NCBI GenBank assembly: GCA_965223775.1
Contig: OZ245021.1
Location: forward strand, 62,001 to 126,000
DNA: 64,000 nucleotides
Direction: 5' to 3'
Source: JAJDXW01 sp965223775
GTDB lineage: Bacteria; Pseudomonadota; Gammaproteobacteria; HK1
The notes under the pieces are model-generated. The model worked only from the letters and a program-made list of their open reading frames with translations, ran no database searches and had not been told where the DNA came from. A program made the translations under genes and the position numbers. This document shows positions 15,868 through 24,634 of the stretch, in pieces. How positions within the stretch are numbered: position 1 is the first letter of the stretch; each line of letters begins with the position of its first letter.

Positions 15868-17268
15868 CTACTTCGTCGGGTGCCGGCGATGCCAGTCGGT
15901 TTCCTGCTGGTAGGCATGGCCCGCGCGCAGAAGCAGGTCCTCGCTGAAGTCTCGCCCGATGAGCTGAAAGCCGAGGGGCAGCCCGGCCGAGTTGAACCCG
16001 CACGGCAGTGAGATGGTGGGGCTGCCCGACATGTCGTGCGGCGCCGTGTAGCGGGTGAGCCGGTAAAGCCCGTCCGACGCATCCATGACCGCGCCAAACC
16101 CCTCGATCGTCGGCGTCACGTCCGGATACGGCGGCGCGATGAACATGTCGACCGTCTCGAACAGCCGTGCGAGGGTGCCCCGCCAATGGTTCCGGCAAGC
16201 GTTGGCCCGACCGACGTCGAGACTGGTCGCGGCACGGCCGAAATCGATATGGGATTTGAGCTCGCGGCCGTAGGCGCTCTCTTGCGAAGGATAGGTATCC
16301 TCGTGGGTCACCGCCGTTTCCACCGCGCAGAGCACCGCCCAGTTCGCGATGATTTCTTGAGTATCGGGGATGGATACCTCCACCACTTCGGCTCCTGCCC
16401 GTTCGAGAACCCGAAGCGACTCGCGTACACCCGCCGCGACCTCGGAGTGCACATCGAGCGTCGCGTGGCCCTCATCCCAACCGATCCGGAGCCCGTTGGC
16501 GCCTTTTCCAAGGGCGGCCAAATAGTCCGGAACCGGCTCGACCGCCGTGTGGTGGTCGTGGTCGTCGCGGCCGGCGATGGCGGCCAGCACCGCGGCGCAG
16601 TCCTCCGCCGTCCGCGCCATCGGCCCGAGGTGGTCCAGGGTGTCCGACAGCATGAACACGCCGTAGCGGCTGACCCGGCCCCAGGTCGGTTTCAGCCCGG
16701 TCACGCCGCAGGCGAGGGAGGGGAATCGTATCGACCCGCCCGTATCGGAGCCGAGCGAGCCGTAGCAAAGGCCCGCCGCGGTTGCGGCCCCCGAGCCGCT
16801 CGACGAGGCGCCCGGCCAATAGTCCGCGTTCCATGGGTTTACCGGAGCCGTCACCTCCGGGTGATGGCAGGCGAACGCGCCCTCCGTGAGCTCGAGCTTT
16901 CCAAGCAGGATTGCGCCGGCTTCCCGGAACCGCACCACCGCGGTGCTGTCGTAGTCCGGTACGTAGTCATTCAGGAGGGGCATTCCGGCCCGCGTCCGCA
17001 CCCCCTTCGTCCGGCACAGATCCTTGACCGCGACGGGGACCCCGTGCAGCGGTCCTCGGATGTTTCCTGCCTCGATCTCCCGGTCCGCCGCTTCCGCCGC
17101 TTCCATCGCCGAATCCGCCATGAGGACCGAGAACGCATGCAGGCTGCCGTCGAGCGCGGCGATGCGATCCAGAATGGCTTGGGTCACCTCGACCGAGGTG
17201 ATTTCTCCGCGGTGGATGTGCTTCCCGACTTGCACCAGGCCCTGGTAGTGAAGCGGTCGATCGGACAT
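15868..17268 (-). CDS. Amidase signature family protein
   Basis: 466 residues from the ATG at 17268, which has a GAGGAGG ribosome-binding site; a frame extending to 17358 lacks one. The Ser-cisSer-Lys triad is visible: Lys in V-A-V-K-D-L, the Gly/Ser-rich loop W-P-G-A-S-S-S-G-S-G-A-A and the nucleophile region G-S-D-T-G-G-S-I-R-F-P. These enzymes hydrolyse carboxamides to acids and ammonia. The order of domains and length are typical. It is divergent from a second amidase 107 bases away. Specificity cannot be read from sequence; aryl-acylamide, GatA-like and carbamoyl substrates are all found in the family. Confidence 0.93.
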   Translation of the reverse strand: MSDRPLHYQGLVQVGKHIHRGEITSVEVTQAILDRIAALDGSLHAFSVLMADSAMEAAEAADREIEAGNIRGPLHGVPVAVKDLCRTKGVRTRAGMPLLNDYVPDYDSTAVVRFREAGAILLGKLELTEGAFACHHPEVTAPVNPWNADYWPGASSSGSGAATAAGLCYGSLGSDTGGSIRFPSLACGVTGLKPTWGRVSRYGVFMLSDTLDHLGPMARTAEDCAAVLAAIAGRDDHDHHTAVEPVPDYLAALGKGANGLRIGWDEGHATLDVHSEVAAGVRESLRVLERAGAEVVEVSIPDTQEIIANWAVLCAVETAVTHEDTYPSQESAYGRELKSHIDFGRAATSLDVGRANACRNHWRGTLARLFETVDMFIAPPYPDVTPTIEGFGAVMDASDGLYRLTRYTAPHDMSGSPTISLPCGFNSAGLPLGFQLIGRDFSEDLLLRAGHAYQQETDWHRRHPTK

Positions 17269-17375
17269 TGCTTCCTCCTCGTTTTGGCCCGGCCTCGTCT
17301 CCTTCCGCCCGGCGCCCCGGATCCATGAAAGTGAGATGATAGCCCCTGTTTGCAACACACACGAGGAAGCGGAAC

Positions 17376-18971
17376 ATGCCGTTTCAGCGTCCGGAGAAGA
17401 ACGACGTAATCGAGCTTGCCAAGGAGCTGGGGATTCATCTCACCCGGACCGAGGCCCGGATCTTTCGCACTCGCATGCTCGAACATATCGATGCGCTGGA
17501 AGCGTTTCATGAGCTCCGCATTCCGGAAGACAGGCCGCCGCTGCGATTCGTGGAGCGCGACCCCGGCCGTCGTCCTACGCCGGACGAAGACCCGCTTAAC
17601 GCATTCATTCGCATCTGCCGGGTGGAGGGAGCGGCGGAAGGTCCCCTCAAGGGCAGGACCGTGGGCCTCAAGGATCACACCGCCGTCGCCGGCGTTCCCA
17701 TGACCCTCGGGTCGTACTTCCTGGATGGCTACATACCGGATTTCGATGCGACCGTCGTGACCCGCCTCCTCGACGCCGGTGCAGTGATCACCGGCAAGAT
17801 GAACATGGAGGATTTCTCCTTCGGTGGCCCCGGGTTTGCAGGGGTGGGCGATTTCGGCCGGCCCTTGAATCCCCACAATCCCGAATACGTCACCGGCGGC
17901 TCGTCTTCCGGCTCCGCTGCGGCCGTGGCCGGCGGCCATGTCGACCTCGCGTTCGGCGGGGACCAGGGGGGGTCGGTACGGATCCCGTCCGCGTGGAGCG
18001 GATGCGTGGGACTGATGGCGACCCACGGCCTGATCCCTCATACCGGGGTCTTCGGTCTCGAGCCTACGATCGACTATACCGGCCCCATGACGCGAACCGT
18101 CGACGACCTCGCGACGGTGCTCGAATGCGTCGCGGGGCGAGACGGCTACGACCCGAGACAGGCCTCCGTGCCCGCCGATCTGCCCAGCTACCGTGGTTCG
18201 CTCGGCAAGGGGGTCGACGGCTTGCGCATCGGGATCCTCGAACAAGGCTTCGGGGTCGAGAACGGCGAACCGGCCGTCGACGACGCCGTGCACGAAGCAC
18301 TTGCCGTCCTGGAGCGAGCGGGCGCAACCCTTCACCGGGTATCGGTGGCCGATCACCCGACGGCGTCGGCGGCGGTCATCCCCCTGTATCTGGAAGGAGC
18401 GAGGCTCGCCTACGATACGAACCTCGGCGGAGGACTGGCAAAGTCTTTCTATCCGTCTTCCCTCATGGCGACGTTCGGCCGCGCGAAACGAAGCCACAGT
18501 CACGAGCTTCCGCTGAACTTCAAGGTGATGCTGCTCTCGGCAACCTACGCGAGAGAGCGGTACAACGGCCGGCTCTACGCGAAGGCGCAGAACGTCCGCC
18601 CGGTCATCGTGCGGCAATACCTCGATGCCTTTGCCGAGGTCGACCTGCTCGCGATGCCCACGGTCCCGATCCGGTCCCACCCCTACGCGGAACCCCGGGA
18701 CTATGTGGAAGCCTTCGATCGCACCCTTTTCGGTGGTGAACAAGGCGACGATCTCGGGCTTATCATCTTCAACACGGCTCCCTTCAACTACACCGGTTTC
18801 CCGAGCCTCAGCGTACCGTGTGCGGGGGTGACCGGAATGCCGGTCGGCATGCAGCTCGTCGCCCCGTACTTTCGCGAGGAAGAGCTCATCCGAGCGGCTC
18901 ACGCCTACCAGGAATCGGTCGACTGGGGGAGTTGCTTTCCGCTGGATGCGTGGACGCAACGCTCGGAATGA
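17376..18971 (+). CDS. Amidase signature family protein with N-terminal extension
   Basis: 531 residues. An N-terminal helical extension of about 85 residues precedes the amidase core, as in Rhodococcus-type enantioselective amidases. The triad parts are V-G-L-K-D-H (Lys), G-G-S-S-S-G-S-A-A-A and G-G-D-Q-G-G-S-V-R-I-P (nucleophile Ser); the D-Q-G-G-S form is normal for this subgroup. The last residues (D-A-W-T-Q-R-S-E) overlap, on the other strand, the broken edge of an ABC ATPase remnant, so the native C-terminus may have been lost or replaced at about 18945-18971. It may form a divergent regulon with the other amidase. Confidence 0.92.
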   Translation: MPFQRPEKNDVIELAKELGIHLTRTEARIFRTRMLEHIDALEAFHELRIPEDRPPLRFVERDPGRRPTPDEDPLNAFIRICRVEGAAEGPLKGRTVGLKDHTAVAGVPMTLGSYFLDGYIPDFDATVVTRLLDAGAVITGKMNMEDFSFGGPGFAGVGDFGRPLNPHNPEYVTGGSSSGSAAAVAGGHVDLAFGGDQGGSVRIPSAWSGCVGLMATHGLIPHTGVFGLEPTIDYTGPMTRTVDDLATVLECVAGRDGYDPRQASVPADLPSYRGSLGKGVDGLRIGILEQGFGVENGEPAVDDAVHEALAVLERAGATLHRVSVADHPTASAAVIPLYLEGARLAYDTNLGGGLAKSFYPSSLMATFGRAKRSHSHELPLNFKVMLLSATYARERYNGRLYAKAQNVRPVIVRQYLDAFAEVDLLAMPTVPIRSHPYAEPRDYVEAFDRTLFGGEQGDDLGLIIFNTAPFNYTGFPSLSVPCAGVTGMPVGMQLVAPYFREEELIRAAHAYQESVDWGSCFPLDAWTQRSE

Positions 18972-19211
18972 TCGGGCGTCCAGCGCAAGGAGGCCCGTCC
19001 CGCCGAATCGGATATTCCCCGCCGTCGGTTCGATGAGCCGCAGGATGCAACGCCCCGTGGTCGTCTTTCCGGAGCCGCTTTCACCGACCAGGGCGAGTGC
19101 TTCGCCGGGCCCGATCTCGAAGGACACATCGTTTACGGCGCGCACCGTGTGGCGGCGGTCCATGGGGAAATGCTTGACCAGCCCCTCGACGACGAGAATG
19201 GACGAAGACAT
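18942..19211 (-). pseudogene. Peptide ABC transporter ATPase (DppF/OppF type), N-terminal fragment
   Basis: From the ATG at 19211, 90 residues match OppF-type ATPases, including Walker A G-E-S-G-S-G-K-T-T (about residues 44-52). The match ends abruptly at R-P-R-I-Q, where M-V-F-Q-D should follow. The signature motif, Walker B and C-terminal oligopeptide-binding region are missing. The ATG overlaps the stop of the upstream ATPase fragment (ATGA), preserving the original operon organisation. The break lies inside or at the edge of the amidase gene on the other strand. Confidence 0.8.
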
Positions 19212-19572
19212 CAGACCGACACCTCGCCCTTCGCGATCGCGTCCGCCCGCAGGCAGCGGACCCACCGGTCGGACTCCGGAGCGGCGAGCTCCGGTACGGA
19301 TTCCCGGCATGCCGGCTCCACCAATGTGCACCGCGGCGCATAGGCGCAACCGCGGGCCGCGGCAGGAACCAGCTCCGTCGCTTCAGTCCGCCCGCCCGCC
19401 CGGTCCCGCGCCGCCGCCGCGGCGCGCAGCCGCCCCACGCTGTAGGGGTGAAGCGGCTGGCGGAAGAACGTGTTCACGTCCGTCTGCTCGACGATCCGGC
19501 CCGCGTACATGACCGCGACATCCCGGCAATAGTGGGCCACTACGCCCAGGTCGCGCGAGACAATCAACGCCG
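19211..19572 (-). pseudogene. Peptide ABC transporter ATPase (DppD/OppD type), C-terminal fragment
   Basis: Starting near 19572 the translation gives A-L-I-V-S-R-D-L-G-V-V-A-H-Y-C (post-Walker B region with the switch His replaced by Arg), V-M-Y-A-G-R-I-V-E and the oligopeptide-binding C-terminal Cys cluster G-C-A-Y-A-P-R-C-T. The ATP-binding N-terminal two thirds are gone; the preceding sequence is permease-derived. Its stop overlaps the start of the next ATPase fragment. Confidence 0.8.
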
Positions 19573-19839
19573 CCACCCGGAGTTGCCGACGCATCGTGCC
19601 GCTTCGATGAACGGCCTCTCTCGCACCTGGAGCACCGCCCCGCGCGTGATGCGAAGGAAGAAGGGGATATTGAGAAACGCCAGGGCCGCGATCACGTTCA
19701 CCGCCCCCGGGCTTCGGAACCCCGCCAGGGCGAGGGCAAAGATGAATACGGGAAACGCCTGGACGATGTCGGCGGCCCGCATGATCCCCTCGCGCGCGTA
19801 GCGGGCAAGCCCGCGCTCCCAGGAAACCGGTCGCCCCAA
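19565..19839 (-). pseudogene. Peptide ABC transporter permease (DppC/OppC type), internal fragment
   Basis: About 90 residues, including I-M-R-A-A-D-I-V-Q-A-F-P-V-F-I-F-A-L-A-L and F-F-L-R-I-T-R-G-A-V-L, the conserved cytoplasmic EAA-type loop with E-A-A-R-C-V-G at the end. It is fused at its 3' side to an ATPase fragment and bounded on its 5' side by an inverted-repeat end (19840-19862). Both the N-terminal and C-terminal membrane segments are missing. Confidence 0.8.
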
Positions 19840-19862
19840 CCTGAGCTTTGTGCGTAATCAGG
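19840..19862. mobile_element. Solitary end of the CCTGATTACG inverted-repeat element
   Basis: The sequence CTTTGTGCGTAATCAGG (19846-19862) matches the terminal repeat of the 173-bp elements elsewhere in the window. No partner end was found within about 200 bases to the left. It lies exactly at the boundary between a permease fragment and a binding-protein fragment, so the element probably took part in, or was truncated by, the deletion that collapsed this operon. Confidence 0.7.
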
Positions 19863-20290
19863 CCGGAAATTGTCGCAATGCGCCATCTGCTTGCGGCTGA
19901 ACTTGGTGTCGGAATACACCGCGGACGGAAGCCCCTGCAATTGTACGCGGATCCCGATCTTCTCGAAGTTGCTTCTTGATCAGGGTGCAGGTCTCCTCCA
20001 TCTCGGAGATCGCCATGTCGTACGAGATGGTCATGTCGAATCCATCCGGGTATCCGGCTTCGGCGAGCAGCATCTTCGCCTTTTCCAGGTTCTCGTGATA
20101 CGGCCAGAACTTGTCCGTCGAGTTCGGATAGATACGCGGAGTGATTGTCTTGATCACGTGGCCGCCGCCGAAGTACACCTTCTTGTGGATGTCCTCATGG
20201 GGAACGGCATAGGCGAGCGCGCGCCGGACTTCGGGCTTGGCCATGATCGGGTGTTCGCAGCGCCCGGTCGAGTCCGGGCCGGCGTGCCGG
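19863..20290 (-). pseudogene. Extracellular solute-binding protein family 5, internal fragment with frameshift
   Basis: Reading leftward from about 20290: K-P-E-V-R-R-A-L-A-Y-A-V, T-P-R-I-Y-P-N-S-T-D, A-K-M-L-L-A-E-A-G-Y-P-D-G-F-D. This is the conserved C-terminal lobe of SBP_bac_5 proteins. At about 19965 one extra base moves the match into another frame (R-V-Q-L-Q-G-L-P-S-A-V, then F-S-R-K-Q-M-A). It ends at the inverted-repeat end at 19862. The signal peptide, N-terminal lobe and C-terminus are absent. Confidence 0.82.
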
Positions 20291-20380
20291 TTCATGCAAG
20301 CATGAGAGCGGCGGAGCGAAACCGGCCCACGGTCACGGCAAGATTTTCTCGCCGGTGCGGATGGACCCCGGCGGTCTGGG

Positions 20381-20430
20381 CCTTGCCGCCGCCCGCCGGC
20401 AGGTTCCTTGCCGCCGCCCGCCGGCGGGTT
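20381..20430. repeat. 25-bp tandem duplication downstream of the ABC operon
   Basis: Two adjacent copies (20381-20405 and 20406-20430) differ at one base. Each contains the self-complementary core CCCGCCGGC, so the transcript can fold into two hairpins just beyond the stop of the OppF gene. It may serve as a transcript end. Confidence 0.75.
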
Positions 20431-20447
20431 CCCGCTGGCGCGAGAGG

Positions 20448-21449
20448 TTACGTCGGCGCGTCCGCCGGCCGGCCGAGCTTTCCCGTCAGCCGGTGACAGG
20501 CCGCCACCTGGCCGGTATCGAGCTGCGTGAGCGAAGGCTCCTCCAACTCGCAGACGGGTTCCGCATACGGGCACCGCGGATGGAATCGGCATCCGTCCGG
20601 GGGAGAGATCGGGCTCGGTGGATCGCCTTCGAGAATCGTCTCCCTGACCGCGTCGCCCCAGTTTCCGAGGACCGCCGCCGAGAGAAGGGCCTCCGTATAG
20701 GGGTGTCTGGGATGTTCAAACAGGCTCTTGCGGTCGCCGATCTCCATGAGCTTGCCCGCGTACATCACCAGGATGCGGTCGGCCATGAATTCGGCGACGC
20801 TGAGGTCATGGGTAATGAACAGATACGCCATTCCCATGTCACGCTGCAGCTCCTTGAACAGGTTGAGCACGTGGGCCTGTGCGGACAGGTCGAGCGCCGC
20901 TACCGGCTCGTCCAGAACGACGAGCCTGGGGTTGACGGCGATTGCGCGGGCGATCCCGATTCGCTGGCGCTGACCGCCACTCAGCTCATGCGGAAGCCGG
21001 CGGGAGTGCATGGCGCTCAGGCCCACCCGCTCGAGGAGCTCCACGACCCTTTGCTTCCGGTCCTCGTCGAGGCCGTGAATCCGGAGCGGATAGGCGATGG
21101 CATCGCCCACCGTCATACGCGGATTGAGGGAGCTGAACGGATCCTGGAACACCATCTGCATGAGCAGCCGGGTCCGGCGCAGCTCTTCGCCGCCGAGGCG
21201 AGTGATGTCGTTGCCGTTGAACGTAATGGTTCCGGCGGTCGGTTCGAGGAGACGGATGACGAGACGACCCAGGGTGGACTTCCCGCATCCCGATTCACCG
21301 ACGACGGCCACCACTTCACCCGGCTGGACGGTGAAGCTCACGTCGTCAACGGCCTTGACGGGCCGTCTCGCCGCCTGAATGAACGCGTTTCCGCGAGCCT
21401 CGTAGTACTTCCGCAGCCCTTCGACCCGGAGCAGGCTATCGGCGGCCAC
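20448..21449 (-). CDS. Oligopeptide ABC transporter ATP-binding protein (OppF/DppF type)
   Basis: 333 residues. Walker A G-E-S-G-C-G-K-S-T, Q-loop M-V-F-Q-D-P, signature L-S-G-G-Q-R-Q-R, Walker B L-V-V-L-D-E-P and switch His in F-I-T-H-D-L are all present. The C-terminal oligo_HPY region has C-R-F-H-P-R-C-P-Y-A, the Cys cluster typical of peptide/nickel importer ATPases. Its start overlaps the end of the preceding ATPase gene by 14 bases. It energises uptake through the two permeases encoded upstream in this leftward operon. Last intact gene of the operon. Confidence 0.94.
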   Translation of the reverse strand: MAADSLLRVEGLRKYYEARGNAFIQAARRPVKAVDDVSFTVQPGEVVAVVGESGCGKSTLGRLVIRLLEPTAGTITFNGNDITRLGGEELRRTRLLMQMVFQDPFSSLNPRMTVGDAIAYPLRIHGLDEDRKQRVVELLERVGLSAMHSRRLPHELSGGQRQRIGIARAIAVNPRLVVLDEPVAALDLSAQAHVLNLFKELQRDMGMAYLFITHDLSVAEFMADRILVMYAGKLMEIGDRKSLFEHPRHPYTEALLSAAVLGNWGDAVRETILEGDPPSPISPPDGCRFHPRCPYAEPVCELEEPSLTQLDTGQVAACHRLTGKLGRPADAPT

Positions 21450-22425
21450 CGGCTTCCTCCGCGAACAGGCAGGCGCTGAACCGTCCCGGCTCGACCTCGA
21501 GAAGCGGTGGCCGCTGCTCCTGGCACACCGGGCGGCGAATCGGGCATCGAGCGTAGAACGCGCAACCGGGCGGGGACTCGGTCGGGAGGGGCGGCTCTCC
21601 GAGCATCGGGATCAGGGGGTTGCCGATTCGATCGAGGGAAGGCACCGCGTTGAGAAGACCGACGGTGTAGGGGTGCATCGGCCTTTCGAAGAGGTGCTCG
21701 GTGCGACAGTTCTCCACGATCCGCCCGGCGTACATGACCATGACGCGCGAACACGCCTTCCTCACCACTCGCATGTTATGCGTCGTCAGCAGGACGGCCG
21801 TTCCAATGGTCTCGGTCAGCTCTCCCAGGGTTCGCAGGATGCTCGCCTGGACCGTGACGTCCAGCGCGCTGGTCGCCTCGTCGGCAATGATCAGCAGCGG
21901 CTCGGTTGCCATGGCGGTGGCAATGAGGATCCGCTGGCACATCCCGCCGCTCAACTGGAAGGGATAGGCGTGGAGGACATCGCGTGGAGACGGCACCTTG
22001 AGTACCTGAAGCAGCCGGGCCGCTTCGGCGACGGCCTCCTTCCGGCTCGCGCCCCTGTGAAGCGCGATCGCTTCCGCGATCCAGTCCCCGACCTTCATGA
22101 CCGGATCGAGATGGCTTGCCGGATCCTGGAACACCATGGAGATCCTTCGCCCCCGGATCCGGCGCATCTGCTCTTCCGGCAGGGCGAGAAGGTCCCGTCC
22201 TTCGAACACAATCGTGCCATCCACGATCCTGCCGGGCGGATCGCGAACGAGTCTCAGTATGGAGAGTGCGGTCACGCTCTTGCCGCTGCCCGACTCTCCC
22301 ACCAATCCGAGATGTTCGCCTTCGCCGATCGAGAAGTCGATCCCGTCTACCGCCTTCACCACCCCGTGCCGGGAGTAGAACCAGGTCTTGAGTCCCTCGA
22401 CTCGCAACAGCTCCGAGTGTTTCAT
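21436..22425 (-). CDS. Oligopeptide ABC transporter ATP-binding protein (OppD/DppD type)
   Basis: 329 residues from the ATG at 22425, where the family homology (M-K-H-S-E-L-L-R-V-E-G-L) begins; the open frame upstream to 22536 is Arg/Pro-rich filler. Walker A is G-E-S-G-S-G-K-S-V, the signature is L-S-G-G-M-C-Q-R with Cys at a usually Arg/Gln position, Walker B is L-I-I-A-D-E-A-T and the switch His is in L-T-T-H-N-M. The C-terminal Cys cluster is G-C-A-F-Y-A-R-C-P. It pairs with the OppF-type ATPase as a heterodimer. Confidence 0.93.
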   Translation of the reverse strand: MKHSELLRVEGLKTWFYSRHGVVKAVDGIDFSIGEGEHLGLVGESGSGKSVTALSILRLVRDPPGRIVDGTIVFEGRDLLALPEEQMRRIRGRRISMVFQDPASHLDPVMKVGDWIAEAIALHRGASRKEAVAEAARLLQVLKVPSPRDVLHAYPFQLSGGMCQRILIATAMATEPLLIIADEATSALDVTVQASILRTLGELTETIGTAVLLTTHNMRVVRKACSRVMVMYAGRIVENCRTEHLFERPMHPYTVGLLNAVPSLDRIGNPLIPMLGEPPLPTESPPGCAFYARCPIRRPVCQEQRPPLLEVEPGRFSACLFAEEAGGRR

Positions 22426-22557
22426 CCTTGCCGGAAGCTCCCGTGCCGGGCGGCGCGCCGCTTGGCGTGCCGTTCGCGCCGGCGTTCGTCGCGAGGGCAC
22501 GGACACGCCGCGGCGATGGGCCGGCGTCCGCAGCACGAACTCGGTGAGATCGGCACG

Positions 22558-23457
22558 CTAGACCTTCATGCGCGGGTCCAGCAGGTCGCGCAGGCCGTCG
22601 CCGAGGAAGTTGAATCCCGCGGCGAGCACGACGATCGCGATGCCGGGCAAGGTGGAGACGTGCGGCATGAGGTCGAGGACCTCGCGGCCGTCGTTGATCA
22701 TGCGTCCCCAGTCCGCCTGCGGAGGTTGAATTCCGAGACCGATGAAGCTGATCCCGGCCCCGAAGACCACCATCGCCCCGGCAAGCGAGGTCGCGTAGGC
22801 CAGCACCGGGGCCACGCTGTTCGGGAGGATATGGTGGAAGATGATCTGCAGATCGCGGGCGCCGCTCGCGCGGGCGGCATCCACGAAGGTCTGTTCGCGC
22901 AAGATCGCGACGACCTGGGCGGTGACCCGGGTCATTGGCGGTATCAGCACGATCGTCAGGCTCAGGATGAGGTTGAACAGCCCTGGTCCAAGGGTCGCGG
23001 CCATCGCGATCGCGAGCAGAATCGGAGGAAGGCCGAAGATCACGTCCATCCCGCGCATGATCAGGGTCTCCGAAACCCCGCCTCCGTAGGCCGCAAACGA
23101 GCCCAGCGTGAGGCCGATCAACCCCGCGACCGCGAGCGGTACGACCGCAATCGCGAGGGAGGTTCGCGAGCCCCATGCGAGGCGGCTCAACATGTCCCGG
23201 CCCTGGATGTCGGTGCCCAGCAGGTAGCCCGGGGTTCCAATTCCCTTGAGGCGGTCGATGGGGTGGATCTCGTTCGGGTCGTATGGACTCAGGAACGGAG
23301 CGAGCACCGCGACGAGGACCACGACCGACACGATGACCGCGCCGACCGCGATCCCCTGGTGGCTGCGGACCGCGGATACCAACCACGGCAATCCCCGTCT
23401 CGCGGATTCACTCGCGGAAACGTCCGCCTGCATCAATTCCTTGCCCGCCAAGTCCAA
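22558..23457 (-). CDS. Oligopeptide ABC transporter permease (OppC/DppC type)
   Basis: 299 residues from 23457; a start at 23433 (M-Q-A-D-V) is also possible. The OppC N-terminal membrane helix with V-L-A-P-F-L-S-P-Y-D-P, the motif L-L-G-T-D-I-Q-G-R-D-M-L-S-R and the EAA loop F-V-D-A-A-R-A-S-G-A are visible, with about six membrane segments. It starts 9 bases after the OppB-type permease gene. It forms the translocation channel with that protein in the inner membrane. A 132-base gap precedes the ATPase genes. Confidence 0.93.
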   Translation of the reverse strand: MDLAGKELMQADVSASESARRGLPWLVSAVRSHQGIAVGAVIVSVVVLVAVLAPFLSPYDPNEIHPIDRLKGIGTPGYLLGTDIQGRDMLSRLAWGSRTSLAIAVVPLAVAGLIGLTLGSFAAYGGGVSETLIMRGMDVIFGLPPILLAIAMAATLGPGLFNLILSLTIVLIPPMTRVTAQVVAILREQTFVDAARASGARDLQIIFHHILPNSVAPVLAYATSLAGAMVVFGAGISFIGLGIQPPQADWGRMINDGREVLDLMPHVSTLPGIAIVVLAAGFNFLGDGLRDLLDPRMKV

Positions 23458-23466
23458 TTCGGTCGC

Positions 23467-24420
23467 CTACTCGCCCCGCACCCGCGGGTTGATGATCCGA
23501 TAGACCACGTCCACGATGAGATTCAGCAGCACGAACACGATCGTGCTGAACAGCACCAGCCCGAGCATCATCGGCATGTCGCGACCAATCACCGACTTGT
23601 AGATCTCGTAGCCGAGCCCCGGCCAACTGAAGATGATCTCCACGAACAGCGCGGCGCCGAGGATGAGGTAGCCGATCTGCAGCCCGGTCATGTTCACGAT
23701 GGTCGGCAGGGCGTTGCGCAGCGCGTGGCGGAGGATGACGGCCCCTTCCGAGAGCCCCTTCGCCCTGAGTGCCGTCATGTAGTCGAGCCGCATCCCCTCC
23801 AGCATGGCCGCGCGGCTCACGCGGGCGATGATCGCGGCCGGGGTCAGGCCCGCCACCACGCCGGGCATGATCATGTGCTCGAGTACGTCCAGGTTGGACT
23901 TCTCCCCCATGAACGAACGCATCCCGCCTGTCGGCAGCCAGCCGAGGGTGACCGAGAACAGGAAGATGAAGACCAGGCCGAGCCAGTACGCCGGCATGCT
24001 GAGCGAGAACACCGACAACAAGAGGATCACTCGGTCGGTCAAGGAATTCTGCTTGACCGCGGCGAGGACCCCCGCCCCCACCCCGACCACGATGGCGAAC
24101 AGTCCCGCCGCCCCGGTCAGCAGCATGGTGATCCAGAACTTCTCCATCACCAGGGCCAGCACGGGGCGGCGCTGCTGGATGGAGACCCCCCAGTCTCCCT
24201 GCAGGATGTGCCCGAGCCATCGGAAATACTGCACGTAGGCAGGGTCGTTGAGGCCGTATTTCTCGCGCAGGGCCTCTCGCGCTTCGGGAGAGGCGAAGAT
24301 GCCCATCAAGACGTCGATGGGGTCTCCGGGAGCAAGCTGGATGAGGGTGAATACGACGGCCGACGCGCCGAGGAGCACCGGGATCAGATAGAAGAGCCGC
24401 CAGGCCAGGAACCGCAACAT
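23467..24420 (-). CDS. Oligopeptide ABC transporter permease (OppB/DppB type)
   Basis: 317 residues, starting MLRFLAWRLFYLIPVLLGAS, a typical OppB first helix, followed by L-A-P-G-D-P-I. The EAA-type loop is M-T-A-L-R-A-K-G-L-S-E, and G-W-L-P-T-G-G-M is the usual periplasmic landmark. Six membrane segments are expected. The gene follows the binding-protein gene after 214 bases containing a strong hairpin. Confidence 0.94.
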   Translation of the reverse strand: MLRFLAWRLFYLIPVLLGASAVVFTLIQLAPGDPIDVLMGIFASPEAREALREKYGLNDPAYVQYFRWLGHILQGDWGVSIQQRRPVLALVMEKFWITMLLTGAAGLFAIVVGVGAGVLAAVKQNSLTDRVILLLSVFSLSMPAYWLGLVFIFLFSVTLGWLPTGGMRSFMGEKSNLDVLEHMIMPGVVAGLTPAAIIARVSRAAMLEGMRLDYMTALRAKGLSEGAVILRHALRNALPTIVNMTGLQIGYLILGAALFVEIIFSWPGLGYEIYKSVIGRDMPMMLGLVLFSTIVFVLLNLIVDVVYRIINPRVRGE

Positions 24421-24567
24421 TGCGCCGGGAGGCTCGCTCGGCTATGCCGGGGAGGTGCGCGGCAAGGCGCCCATTCGAGGATCAGTACGTCCCCGGCCCG
24501 CGCGCGCCGCCGGCCCGGCGCGCGGCCACGAATGCCGGAGCGACTCGGCCCCGGCGCTCGAAACGAA

Positions 24568-24606
24568 CGACCGCCGGTCCCCCGAGGCCGAGAGCGCCGG
24601 CGGTCG
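24568..24606 (-). terminator. Intercistronic hairpin between binding protein and permease genes
   Basis: CGACCGCCGG (24568-24577) and CCGGCGGTCG (24597-24606) form a perfect 10-bp stem. It lies 29 bases beyond the binding-protein stop, where ABC operons often carry a partial terminator or RNA-stabilising structure that makes the binding protein more abundant than the permeases. There is no T-run. Confidence 0.5.
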
Positions 24607-24634
24607 GCAGTTCATGCCGCGCGATTGATCCGAC

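Noticed and set aside
17936..17990. Unusual D-Q-G-G-S nucleophile loop in the second amidase
   Set aside because: This variant is normal for the extended-N-terminus amidase subgroup, so it is not a defect.
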